Assembly (NCBI GenBank): GCA_038046085.1
Contig: JBBSWW010000020.1
Location: forward strand, 1 to 52,771
Direction: 5' to 3'
Source: GW2011-AR18 sp038046085
GTDB taxonomy: Archaea > Nanobdellota > Nanobdellia > SCGC-AAA011-G17 > GW2011-AR18
DNA length: 52,771 nt
Under the pieces are notes generated by a model. That model searched no databases and was not told where the DNA came from. It was given only the letters and a program-made list of their open reading frames with translations. Each line of letters opens with the position of its first letter. Position 1 is the first letter of the stretch. Of the stretch, positions 8,669 to 16,655 are shown in pieces. Made by a program: the position numbers and the translations under genes.

Positions 8669-9174
8669 AAAAAATAATACTTATATTTATTCTGTTATTG
8701 AACATCTCTATAGTCTCTGCAAGTGTAGGTATTGGTGTCTCTCCAGCTAAGCTTTCTGATACTATATTTACTGGCGATGTTAAGGAATATGAATACATTG
8801 TATATAATACTGGTGATATTAATGTTACAGCAAATATAGAAGTTGAGGGAGATTTGAGTGATTATGCTGATATATCTGATAAAAGTTTATTTTTGCTTCC
8901 TGAGCCTGAACCTCATAGGCTTCCTCCTGTTAATGGTAAGATTACAAAGATAAAGATTCATGCTCCTTTATTATTTAAAGAAAAAAATTACACTTCAAAG
9001 GTTGTTGTCTCTGTCAATCCAGGTTTTGGCGGTTTGATTACAACTGGTGCTGTTGCATCTAATATATTTATCACTGTTAAACCTAAATCTAGTTTTTATT
9101 TTAAGAATATTCTTTTAGCAATTATCATTATAATAATATTTTATCTTCTTCTTAAGAAAAGGAGTTCCAGATGA
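8665..9174 (+). CDS. Signal peptide, Ig-like domain, C-terminal anchor protein B
   Basis: 169 residues, paralogous to the preceding gene, with the same order: signal peptide (about 1-19), GIGVSPAKL, an YNTGDINV strand, the identical LLPEPEPHRLPPVNGK signature, a C-terminal membrane helix (about 145-163) and a KKRSSR tail. The DNA coding the signature is almost identical to the first copy (see findings) although the rest has diverged. It overlaps both neighbours by 4 nt (ATGA), so translation is coupled. Function unknown; probably a membrane-anchored partner of the secreted operon proteins. Confidence 0.72.
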   Translation: MKKIILIFILLLNISIVSASVGIGVSPAKLSDTIFTGDVKEYEYIVYNTGDINVTANIEVEGDLSDYADISDKSLFLLPEPEPHRLPPVNGKITKIKIHAPLLFKEKNYTSKVVVSVNPGFGGLITTGAVASNIFITVKPKSSFYFKNILLAIIIIIIFYLLLKKRSSR

Positions 9175-9722
9175 AGACATATTTGATGATCTCATTATTA
9201 GTATTGATGTTTATTTCATTGTTATTTTTTAATAAGTTCACAGGTTATGATTCTGCTCAGTTATCTAACCTTACTGCCAATATTGTTACAGCTATTGCTT
9301 GTACTTTTAGCAATGATGCTTTGAATGTTAGTTTTGGTGATGCTATAACATCGGGTTCTAATTATAATGCTTCTAAAAACTTTATGGACTTATATGGTAA
9401 TACTTGGTATAATATTACAATAGATATTACAAGCAGTAGTAATGTTAATGTCTCGATCAAAGGAACCGATTTTGTTTCAGGTAGTAATTCTGTTGGTGTT
9501 GGTAACGTATCATGGAGTAGTAATATAACATCTCCTAATGGAACTAATATGATCTTTCCAGGGGAAGCTAATATAAGTATATTATATAATTTAAATAATC
9601 TTATAGCATCAAATGCCCAATCAGGAAGTGTTGCCTATTATAGAATATGGCTTAGACTCCCTTCATTGACATCTGGTGGGCAATATTCAGGAACTTACAC
9701 ATTGAGGTGTACTGAATTATGA
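9171..9722 (+). CDS. Secreted beta-domain protein, third paralogue
   Basis: 183 residues: an N-terminal hydrophobic signal or anchor (about 1-22), then the same module found at 7364-8089 and at the end of the 2293 protein. The copy starts with ACTFSNDALNVSF, contains VAYYRIWLRLPS and ends YTLRC. It is shorter and more diverged than the other two, lacking the middle insert. The two bracketing cysteines are kept. N-x-S/T sequons are numerous. The gene overlaps its neighbours by 4 nt on both sides. A surface subunit is inferred. Confidence 0.7.
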   Translation: MKTYLMISLLVLMFISLLFFNKFTGYDSAQLSNLTANIVTAIACTFSNDALNVSFGDAITSGSNYNASKNFMDLYGNTWYNITIDITSSSNVNVSIKGTDFVSGSNSVGVGNVSWSSNITSPNGTNMIFPGEANISILYNLNNLIASNAQSGSVAYYRIWLRLPSLTSGGQYSGTYTLRCTEL

Positions 9723-10654
9723 AAAAAATAATTATTTTATTATTAATCTTTATTATAATTGTCCCTGTTATTATAGGTGTTGATGCAGAAAGCAGTGGAA
9801 ATATTACATTCGGTGTTGTATCATCTACTACTTCAACTTCGTCTACTTCAGGTAGATCATCTGGCGGTGGTTCTGCTACCTCAAGTGAATCTTCTGACTT
9901 TGATGTTTATCCTGAGATTATAACTCTTGATTACTTCTCTCCTTCATCAAATAATATTTCATTTACAATAAAGAATAATGGTAATGCAAATATTCCAGTA
10001 TCTGTTGAGGTTTTAGGTATTGAAGAATTCTATTACTCATTAAATAGTAGTTTTTCAATAAGTCATTCATCATCTAAGAATCTCTCAATATCTTTTAATC
10101 CTATGAAAGGAACATCTAGTGGTGTATATGTTGGCAAGATAATTGTTAAGTCTGGTGAGAAGTTCAAGACTATTCTTCTTGTTATAAATTTCAGAGAAAG
10201 TTCTTTGCTTGATATTAATGTTAAGGTATTGCCTGATTATAAGTCTGTATATTCTGGCGATGATATCATCTCATCAGTTTTGTTACATAATTCTGGTACA
10301 AATTCAGGTCTTATTCATGCTGCTATTAATTTTACTGTTATTGATTTTGATAGGAATGTTCTTGTTGAATATTCAAAAGAAGAGGTTGATCTTGGTAAGG
10401 AATTATTTTTCACAAGGAAATTCTTTATACCTTCACACGCAGGTAATGGTAGATATATTATTGTAGGTGCTTTGTCTTATGGTAATTCTTCTGTATATTC
10501 TTATGATTATTTTGATGCTGTTAAAAAACCTGTTATAGAAATAGTGTCTGATTATAGTGTATTGCTTATTGTCATAGCTATAATGCTTGCCATAATTATT
10601 TATGAATTTATTTCACACAGGAATTATTCAAGAAATCTTTCTAAATTTAAATAA
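9719..10654 (+). CDS. Secreted Ig-like protein with Ser/Thr/Gly linker and C-terminal anchor
   Basis: 311 residues. A signal peptide (about 1-24) is followed by a low-complexity Ser/Thr/Gly linker (about 38-60), two beta-sandwich domains (about 65-160 and 165-260, with NNGNANIPV and LLHNSGTNSG strands typical of NPCBM/CARDB-like folds), and a C-terminal membrane helix (about 278-296) with a basic tail. Last gene of the overlapping operon. It looks like a stalked anchor for the secreted modules upstream. No enzymatic motif seen. Confidence 0.7.
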   Translation: MKKIIILLLIFIIIVPVIIGVDAESSGNITFGVVSSTTSTSSTSGRSSGGGSATSSESSDFDVYPEIITLDYFSPSSNNISFTIKNNGNANIPVSVEVLGIEEFYYSLNSSFSISHSSSKNLSISFNPMKGTSSGVYVGKIIVKSGEKFKTILLVINFRESSLLDINVKVLPDYKSVYSGDDIISSVLLHNSGTNSGLIHAAINFTVIDFDRNVLVEYSKEEVDLGKELFFTRKFFIPSHAGNGRYIIVGALSYGNSSVYSYDYFDAVKKPVIEIVSDYSVLLIVIAIMLAIIIYEFISHRNYSRNLSKFK

Positions 10655-10764
10655 TTGGTTTACTTCTCAGAGTTTGTTCATTCAGTCATTATCTCTTATC
10701 AGAGTTATATCATCATTGAAGTATATTTAGAATAGTTGATAGTTTTATATAATTAACTAAAGAC

Positions 10765-11638
10765 TTAACCATAAGTTTTTGGATGGAATTTTAGAGATTT
10801 TATTCTTCCATTTTCTAATATTAATAATGTATTGACCTGAGAGCCAAATCCTGCATTTATTACTGTTGTTTTTCCCAGCATTTCTTTATTGAAATGTTCA
10901 TGCATATGTCCACCTATACAGACTAACGGTTGATACTGTTCTATCATGTCTCTTGCTAATACTGAACCATAATGATATCCATATCTTGGTGATTCTTTAT
11001 TTGTTATCATATCTAATGAAGTATTATATGGGACATTGTGCGACATAAATATTACGGGTTTTCTTGCTCTATCAAATAATCTTGAAACATTTCTAGTTAA
11101 TTTATCATATCCTGCCTTAGCCTTTTCTAATTCTTTTTCTGTCATACTATCAATTACATCTTGATGTTGTGGATATTCTGGCCCTGATGTTCTCCCATGT
11201 CCAATAAATTCATAATTTCCAATATCAACTCTTCTCATATCAACATCTACAACATTTTTCAATCCTTTTTTTAATTTTGAATAATGATCTTGATTCAAGA
11301 AATCCCATTTTTCATTTCTTGATATCCATTCCCAATTTCCTGGTGTTATGTAAACTGGAACTCCAAATGAATCTAAAAATTCTAAAATTTCTCTTCCATC
11401 AGAAAGTGATTTCAAAACCATTTGTTTTGCTTTTTTTCTTTCCTACAATATCATACCATTGTAGTTTTGATTTTGGATCTTTAATTGATGCTTGTAATGA
11501 TTGGAATTTGTAAGTTCTTGTTTCATCACTGCAGAAATCTCCTGGAGCTATTATTGCATCAAACTCTTTGAAGTGTACTACAGGTTTGTTTCCGTGTAAG
11601 TCGCCTATAATCAAAAATTTCATATCATCTAATGCCAT
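10765..11638 (-). pseudogene. Calcineurin-like metallophosphoesterase, frameshifted
   Basis: Two overlapping minus-strand reading frames encode one metallophosphoesterase. The upstream part (11399-11638) carries the first metal motif (IIGDLHGN) and GDF. The downstream part (10765-11421) carries GNWEW, SHNVPYN and the terminal GGHMHEH. The frames join at a run of seven T on the plus strand (11431-11437); removing one base restores a continuous product reading through DIVGKKKAKQMVLKSL. All metal-binding motifs are present, so it would be functional if the shift is a sequencing error or is bypassed. The start may be 11638 or 11623 (MKFLIIGDLHG). The substrate is unknown. Confidence 0.8.
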
Positions 11639-11690
11639 TTTATTGTTAATAAATCTATTTGAATTAATAAAGAAATAATTATAAGTCTAA

Positions 11691-12230
11691 CTAAACAGCT
11701 TTCTCATCTATTCTTAACAAATATCCTAAATATTTTATAAAGAAATGTCCTACTACCCATATTATTGTTAAATAAATAAAGAATCTTAGTGATGGATAAT
11801 ATATTGGTAATACTATTATCCCCATCCCTATTGCTGATCCTATCTGGTCTATTATTGGTAATGTCTCTCCTGGTTTTACTCTCATTCTTCTTTTAACAAA
11901 ACTCCCTAATGAATCTCCAAACATTACAGCAATTCCAATTAAGAATCCAAATAATAATATATTAATCTCTTTATAATTTACTAAGCTTATTGCATTGAAT
12001 AAATAATTATTATGTAATAATCTTTGTATTATACTTATGACAATTGCTCCTATTACTGCAAATATTACTCCCCTGAATGTCTTATGATCTCCTAATATTC
12101 TTTTTTTATTAAATTTTTTCTTGAAATCTAATGGATACTCTAATATTTTAAAATGATTTTTTACAAACACAGGCATCATGTTAGCAACAGCAGCAGGTAT
12201 TAAGAAATATATTATTGATACTATATCCAT
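11691..12230 (-). CDS. carS: CDP-archaeol synthase
   Basis: 179 residues, an integral membrane enzyme of the DUF46/CarS family that transfers CMP from CTP to unsaturated archaetidic acid in archaeal phospholipid synthesis. Visible motifs are GDHKTFRG (47-54) and GDSLGSFVKRRM...KPGE...DQ (about 104-128), with four or five hydrophobic helices. Length fits the family. It starts immediately after the glycosyltransferase stop, as the last gene of the fic-glycosyltransferase-carS transcription unit. It works with the geranylgeranyl reductase at 18.3 kb. Confidence 0.92.
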   Translation of the reverse strand: MDIVSIIYFLIPAAVANMMPVFVKNHFKILEYPLDFKKKFNKKRILGDHKTFRGVIFAVIGAIVISIIQRLLHNNYLFNAISLVNYKEINILLFGFLIGIAVMFGDSLGSFVKRRMRVKPGETLPIIDQIGSAIGMGIIVLPIYYPSLRFFIYLTIIWVVGHFFIKYLGYLLRIDEKAV

Positions 12231-13262
12231 CTATTTTTCACCTAATTTTTTATCTATTATATTAAACAGTTCTTTATTTCCAGGTTTATAACTTTTTTTC
12301 TTGTAATTATCTAGATTATTTAAAAATCTTCTTAGATTTTCTTCTGTTAATTCTTTATAATTCTCGCCATAATTATTCTCTTTTACATATAAAGCATTTA
12401 GGTATTGTTCAAATTGTTTTTTTATTGGTATGACTAATATTGGTTTTTCTAAATATATTGCTTCACTTATTAAATTAATTCCTCCAGTAGTTATTACTGC
12501 TTTACATTCTTTTATATCTCTGTCAAAGTTTTCTTCTGAGAATTTCTTAAATGTTATATTTTTATCTTTTAATTCATCATTGAATCCATATACTATAAAC
12601 TCTTCTCCAAAATTTTTCAATTCTTCTAATATTTTTTTATTTTTTGTTATTGATAAATATATTAATACACTATTCCTTGTTTTTTTCTTGTTTTCTATTA
12701 AGCTTTTTCTTATTACTGGATCTATTCTGATTGCTTTAGATTTATTTTTTAATTTTTCTCCAGGAAATGTTAGTACTATATTCTCATCAGCTTTATTATA
12801 TTCTACTGCAAATTTTTTTGTTATATAATACTCAATTAATCTAATATTATCTATAGCATAGTCTCCTTCTGTTATATAATGTTCATTATCAAATGCTATG
12901 CTTCTTATTCCTTTTCTCATACTATAATTTAATGTTCCTGGTTCAAAATCTGATATAATTATTTCAGGATTAAATTTATCTATTTTTTTTATTGTTTCAT
13001 TATTTATATAATCTCTTTTTAAAAATATCTTATAATTTATAATAAAAGTTTTTATTACTGATACTGAATTATTATTGTTTAATGCAATTTGTAGTCCTTT
13101 AGCATAATATACATTTTCAAAATCTTTTTTTAAATAATCATAAGCACTCAATCCTCCAATTATGAACAATTCATGTTTCTTCTTCAATAAATATTCAATA
13201 AGTATCTTGCTTCTTGAGTAATGCCCAGCTCCTACTCCACAAACTCCATATAATATTCTCAT
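12231..13262 (-). CDS. MJ1255-type glycosyltransferase
   Basis: 343 residues, GT-B fold of the MJ1255/VC2487 family, related to MurG/GT28. The N-terminus MRILYGVCGVGAGHYSRS is the family glycine-rich nucleotide-sugar loop. The C-terminal half has TTGGINLISEAIYLEKPILVIP, the donor-binding region that contacts the sugar nucleotide. It probably glycosylates a lipid or surface component. Its start shares one base with the fic stop (TAATG) and its stop directly abuts carS, so the three are co-transcribed. Acceptor and sugar are unknown. Confidence 0.85.
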   Translation of the reverse strand: MRILYGVCGVGAGHYSRSKILIEYLLKKKHELFIIGGLSAYDYLKKDFENVYYAKGLQIALNNNNSVSVIKTFIINYKIFLKRDYINNETIKKIDKFNPEIIISDFEPGTLNYSMRKGIRSIAFDNEHYITEGDYAIDNIRLIEYYITKKFAVEYNKADENIVLTFPGEKLKNKSKAIRIDPVIRKSLIENKKKTRNSVLIYLSITKNKKILEELKNFGEEFIVYGFNDELKDKNITFKKFSEENFDRDIKECKAVITTGGINLISEAIYLEKPILVIPIKKQFEQYLNALYVKENNYGENYKELTEENLRRFLNNLDNYKKKSYKPGNKELFNIIDKKLGEK

Positions 13263-14209
13263 TATCTATTCCTCTTCATCTCTTTTTTTAATATTTTATA
13301 TTCTTTTATTATAAGTTCTAGTGTGGGTCTTATATTGCCTTTATTTTGGTATTCTTGCAAAGTTCTATAGTACTCGCTTCTGTTGTTTAGTCCTATATTT
13401 ACAGGAGGGAATTTATGTTTTATTAATATATTATTCAATAACAATCTTCCCACTCTGCCATTACCGTCTTGGAACGGATGTATATTCTCAAATTGGTTAT
13501 GTACTACTGCGGCCAATAATATTGGATGATACTTGTTTTTGTGTTTGTTGTACCATTCTACAAGTTCATTTAATGATGTATTAATTCTATTTGAAGGTGC
13601 TCCTTTATGTATTACATTCCCATAACCATCTCTTATTACAACTTCAACATCTTTAGGTCTTAATTTTCCTGAAAAACTTTTGCTGTTTTTGAATACTATA
13701 TCGTGCAATTTTTTTATTAATTCTATTGATATATGTTCTTTGCACTCTCTGATATATTTTATTGCTTCAGCAACTCCATATGTCTCTGCTATATCCATTT
13801 TATTGATTTCATTTGGCCACTTATTTTCTTCGAGTATGTCTTCAACTTCTTTTTGATTTACTTTAGATCCTTCTATTGCATTAGTATTATATGTAAATAT
13901 CTCAGTAAATCTTTTCCAGTCATCTTCAGATAAATGGTCTATACTGATTATTTCATTAGGTTCTATTGATTCTAAGAATTTTAGTTCTTTGTCTGATAAT
14001 TCGTGTTTTAATGGATCTTTTGTTTTTTTATAAAATTCAATTTGATCTCTTATTAATACTTCAGCTCTTTTTCTTAAGTTTTCAAGTTCTGCTTCTGTTA
14101 AATCGCTTCCTAAATATCTTGCTATTTTTTTTACTTTTTTTCCCTCTCTAAAAGAGTGGTTTAAATAATATTTTTTCTTCTTTCCTTGTTTTTTTATTTC
14201 TATATTCAT
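13262..14209 (-). CDS. Fic-domain AMP-transferase, self-inhibited class
   Basis: 315 residues. The Fic motif HPFQDGNGRVGR (244-255) is complete, so nucleotide transfer (usually AMP to Ser/Thr/Tyr of a target) is expected. An N-terminal inhibitory helix motif (S/T)xxxE(G/N) appears as TNAIEG (109-114), placing it among Fic proteins that block their own ATP site. The extra N-terminus (1-80) is basic and charged, possibly target binding. A TATA box (TTTATA, 14234-14239) lies about 26 nt before ATG 14209, predicting a leaderless transcript. Three repeats surround the promoter (separate entry). No antitoxin partner is visible. Confidence 0.92.
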   Translation of the reverse strand: MNIEIKKQGKKKKYYLNHSFREGKKVKKIARYLGSDLTEAELENLRKRAEVLIRDQIEFYKKTKDPLKHELSDKELKFLESIEPNEIISIDHLSEDDWKRFTEIFTYNTNAIEGSKVNQKEVEDILEENKWPNEINKMDIAETYGVAEAIKYIRECKEHISIELIKKLHDIVFKNSKSFSGKLRPKDVEVVIRDGYGNVIHKGAPSNRINTSLNELVEWYNKHKNKYHPILLAAVVHNQFENIHPFQDGNGRVGRLLLNNILIKHKFPPVNIGLNNRSEYYRTLQEYQNKGNIRPTLELIIKEYKILKKEMKRNR

Positions 14210-14221
14210 TACAATATATTA

Positions 14222-14266
14222 TAGGGGGCTACATTTATATAGTTTTCTACATTTAGGGGACTACAT
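14222..14266 (-). promoter_or_regulatory. fic promoter with three operator-like repeats
   Basis: Read toward fic, three 13-nt repeats ATGTAG(N)4CTA occur at 14254-14266 (TCCC centre), 14240-14252 (AAAA centre) and 14222-14234 (CCCC centre), spaced 14 and 18 nt. The TATA box (14234-14239) lies between the last two. The gene-proximal copy fills the TATA-to-start interval and the middle copy covers the BRE position. Proteins bound here would block TBP/TFB. An autoregulator is inferred; none is identified. Confidence 0.55.
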
Positions 14267-14310
14267 ATTTATTTAGAAATATTTATTAAATCCGATAATT
14301 AAATTTTAGT

Positions 14311-14754
14311 ATGGAACCTTGGTATATATTTGCAGTTATCTGGGTGGCTATGATAGCACACTCTTTCTGGGAGGCATCTATTGAAGGATTGAATGCCTGG
14401 GATAAGAACAAATATGGCTGGAAATGGCAGATTCGTCATAATATATCTTTAACTAGGTATCATTTCTGGTTGTTCTTTGTTTACTTACCTTTGATTATAA
14501 TCTTATTGCCTATGGTAGTTGCAGGTTTTTCATTGAAACTATTCGGAATCCTATTATCAGCATACCTTTCAGGAATGGTTATTGAGGATTTCTTTTGGTT
14601 TGTTGTTAATACTGAAATAAGATTTAAGGAATCATGGAATCCTGAGTTTGCTTCTTATTATCCTTGGTTAGTATTAGGTAAATTTAGAATTCCTGTAATT
14701 TACATAGCAGGTATTGGTTTATCTTTAGTAGTATGGTTCTTGTTCGTACATTGA
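14311..14754 (+). CDS. Four-helix membrane protein of unknown function
   Basis: 147 residues with about four hydrophobic helices (roughly 5-20, 52-72, 76-98, 125-145) and conserved-looking aromatic and charged residues in between (HSFWEASIEGLNAWDKNKYGWKW, IEDFFWFVVN). A TATA-like TTATTA near 14283-14288 fits a leaderless start at 14311. Not recognised; a membrane enzyme or structural protein cannot be distinguished. Confidence 0.65.
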   Translation: MEPWYIFAVIWVAMIAHSFWEASIEGLNAWDKNKYGWKWQIRHNISLTRYHFWLFFVYLPLIIILLPMVVAGFSLKLFGILLSAYLSGMVIEDFFWFVVNTEIRFKESWNPEFASYYPWLVLGKFRIPVIYIAGIGLSLVVWFLFVH

Positions 14755-14788
14755 TTTCTTAAAATTAAATAAGATTATACTTACATTA

Positions 14789-15430
14789 TCATCTTATCTT
14801 GTAGAATCTTTCAGCATATCTGCACTTTGCGTGGAATCCTGAAAAGAATGCTCTTATGATCACATGTGTAAATAATAAATAGATATACAATCTCTGGCTC
14901 TTGAACATCTGCATTGCACTTATTTTTTTCCAGAATGTCTTGCTTACATCTACATATATTCTTGGATGTGTCTCATTTACTACATTCCATATCTCAAATG
15001 CATAAAGGTTTATTGTCTTTTTCTTGTCTATTATATCCAATGCTTTTACAACAGATTGATGTACTCCTCTATGGTCTGGATGTGGATCTTGATTACTATG
15101 TGTTAGTATTGTCTTTGGTTTGTATTCATTTATTATCTTTGCAACTTGTAATATTACTTTTTTCTTTGCTGCCTGTTCAGTTATATCTCCGTCAGGTAAT
15201 CCTAGGAATAGTGTATCATTACATCCAAGATACTTGTCTATATTGACTGACTCATTTATTCTCTCTTCTACTAATGTACCTTTCTTGAGCCATGGTGAAC
15301 TTTTATCTCCATTAGCAAATATTACTACTACTACTCTCTTTCCCTCTTGTGAATATCTTGCTATTGTCGCACCCGCTCCAATAATTTGATCATCGCTGTG
15401 TGCCCCCATAACTAATATTGTTTCTGCCAT
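14789..15430 (-). CDS. PIG-L/LmbE-family deacetylase
   Basis: 213 residues. The signature HSDD (11-14, in ILVMGAHSDDQIIGAGA) and PHPDH (about 112-116) form the zinc site of N-acetylglucosaminyl deacetylases (PIG-L, MshB, BshB types). The usual HPDD is HSDD here. It probably removes acetyl from an amino sugar in glycan, glycolipid or thiol synthesis; the substrate is unknown. The start at 15430 (MAETILV) fits the family N-terminus and a TTTAAA box at 15455-15460. An upstream ATG at 15448 with its own TATA-like box at 15473-15478 is possible. Confidence 0.87.
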   Translation of the reverse strand: MAETILVMGAHSDDQIIGAGATIARYSQEGKRVVVVIFANGDKSSPWLKKGTLVEERINESVNIDKYLGCNDTLFLGLPDGDITEQAAKKKVILQVAKIINEYKPKTILTHSNQDPHPDHRGVHQSVVKALDIIDKKKTINLYAFEIWNVVNETHPRIYVDVSKTFWKKISAMQMFKSQRLYIYLLFTHVIIRAFFSGFHAKCRYAERFYKIR

Positions 15431-15482
15431 ATGTTTTATAATTATCATAGAACTTTTAAATACTGCGATTTCTTATAATAAA

Positions 15483-15605
15483 ATGGAAAAAGTGATTAAT
15501 AAAATTAAGAAGAGAGATAAATAAGGAATTTTAACAATGTTAGCTTCAGAAGATATATTAAAGAAAGACTGGGATAATGAAGCTGACGATAGGTGGAATG
15601 AGTAA
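15483..15605 (+). pseudogene. Remnant of a small antitoxin-like ORF with internal stop
   Basis: ATG 15483 opens a 13-residue frame (MEKVINKIKKRDK) ended by TAA at 15522-15524. The same frame continues through GILT and ATG 15537 to a stop at 15605, giving MLASEDILKKDWDNEADDRWNE. The SEDILKKDWDNEADDRWNE ending resembles the C-termini of small DUF2281-like antitoxins. One stop codon therefore splits a 40-codon frame. It could be a decayed antitoxin, or the last 22 codons may still be translated. Evidence is weak. Confidence 0.3.
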
Positions 15606-15653
15606 TTTTTCTCTTTCAAAACCTTTATAAATATTCTCTCAAACCAACTTTTT

Positions 15654-15824
15654 ATGACAAAGGAATTAAAGTGCAATTCTTGCAATACAAGGCTTACTAA
15701 TCTTAATGGTTCTGTAGCTTTCAAATGCCCTAAATGTAACAAGCATGAGATTGTTAGATGTAATCATTGCAGGAAGATTGTTGCTAAGTATGAATGTGCT
15801 TGCGGATTTTCAGGACCTAATTAG
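15654..15824 (+). CDS. Archaeal zinc-ribbon protein (HVO_2753-like)
   Basis: 56 residues, short but clear, with cysteine pairs at C7/C10, C25/C28, C36/C39 and C48/C50 and a terminal GFSGPN. This is the conserved small archaeal zinc-finger family that commonly precedes the aEF1-beta gene and was annotated as RNA-binding or translation-associated. A TATA box (TTTATA, 15624-15629) sits 27 nt before ATG 15654, so the mRNA should be leaderless. The next gene begins 9 nt later with its own GGAG. Confidence 0.85.
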   Translation: MTKELKCNSCNTRLTNLNGSVAFKCPKCNKHEIVRCNHCRKIVAKYECACGFSGPN

Positions 15825-15833
15825 GAGTTTATC

Positions 15834-16106
15834 ATGGCTAAGATGTTTATAACTTTGAAGATTATGCCTGATGATCAGGAAACTAATCTTGAATCTATTA
15901 AGAGTTCAGTTGTTAAGATAATTACTGATTTTGGTGGCTCTTTCAAGGAAGATTCTCTAGAACCAGTTGCTTTTGGATTGAAAGCTTTGAAAATAATGTA
16001 TTTGATTGATGAATCCAAAGGTGTTGATGAACTTTGTGAGTTAATATCAGCAGTTGAAGGTGTTGGCAATGTTGAAGCTGTTGATATGAGAAGAGCTGTG
16101 GGATAA
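15834..16106 (+). CDS. ef1b: Elongation factor aEF1-beta
   Basis: 90 residues, full family length. aEF1-beta is the guanine-nucleotide exchange factor that recharges aEF1A with GTP. The ferredoxin-like fold is visible: MAKMFITLKIMPDD, the central FGLKALKIMYLIDE, and the conserved C-terminal VGNVEAVDMRRAVG. A ribosome site GGAG lies just upstream in the spacer behind the zinc-ribbon gene, indicating a two-gene operon. Confidence 0.95.
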   Translation: MAKMFITLKIMPDDQETNLESIKSSVVKIITDFGGSFKEDSLEPVAFGLKALKIMYLIDESKGVDELCELISAVEGVGNVEAVDMRRAVG

Positions 16107-16183
16107 GTTTTCTTATTTTTACACTGATTATTCCAAAAATTTCTGCATAAAGCTTATTAAAACAAAATATTTAATTATTATAT

Positions 16184-16357
16184 ATGTTTAAAAAAAAGAC
16201 TTTTTGGAATTTTATTGGTATTACACTATTTACTATTGGGTGTTTGTTGTTAGTAAACTTTGCTTTAAGATCGAGTCCTATTCCTTATGCGGTAATATCA
16301 GTATTAATAGCATTATCTGGAATGGCTTTAATAGCATGGTTATGGGATGATGATTGA
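16184..16357 (+). CDS. 57-residue two-helix membrane protein (module copy 1, gene A)
   Basis: 57 residues: a basic MFKKKTF start, a hydrophobic helix (about 8-27), a short loop RSSPIPY, a second helix (about 35-53) and an acidic end WDDD. Its stop overlaps the next ATG by one base (TGATG). A TTATTA box (16154-16159) centred 27 nt upstream predicts a leaderless start. An equally long 57-residue gene in the same arrangement lies at 24279-24452. Unrecognised family. Confidence 0.6.
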   Translation: MFKKKTFWNFIGITLFTIGCLLLVNFALRSSPIPYAVISVLIALSGMALIAWLWDDD

Positions 16358-16620
16358 TGGATATAAATATTAAGAAAAATATTCTGGATTTGAACTATCA
16401 GAAAAATTTGGTTATCATATCAACAGCTATTATAATAATATTAACTTATATCATTGGTGTTATGATAGCCTTTTTAAGCAATGCTATAGAATTGAGTTTT
16501 TTTAATATTATATATTTAATACTTTTCACTTCTATTATTATAGTCTCTTGTTTATTCTTTTTTATAAAATCTTTTAAAAAATTGAGAAGTATACCTAAAG
16601 AGATAGAAGCTCTTAATTAA
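16357..16620 (+). CDS. 87-residue two-helix membrane protein (module copy 1, gene B)
   Basis: 87 residues starting MDINIKKNILDLNYQKNL, then two long helices (about 20-42 and 48-70) and a charged coil-like tail (KSFKKLRSIPKEIEALN). It is clearly paralogous to the 88-residue protein at 24013-24279: the first 18 residues are nearly the same and so is the STYI(V/I)GVM segment. It overlaps gene A by one base. Function unknown; holin-, toxin- or transport-accessory-like possibilities cannot be separated from sequence. Confidence 0.65.
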   Translation: MDINIKKNILDLNYQKNLVIISTAIIIILTYIIGVMIAFLSNAIELSFFNIIYLILFTSIIIVSCLFFFIKSFKKLRSIPKEIEALN

Positions 16621-16655
16621 TAACTTTTATTAACCTTTAATTCTATATATATTTC

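Noticed and set aside
15473..15742. 89-residue minus-strand frame
   Set aside because: Antisense to the zinc-ribbon gene at 15654-15824, which has strong cysteine motifs.
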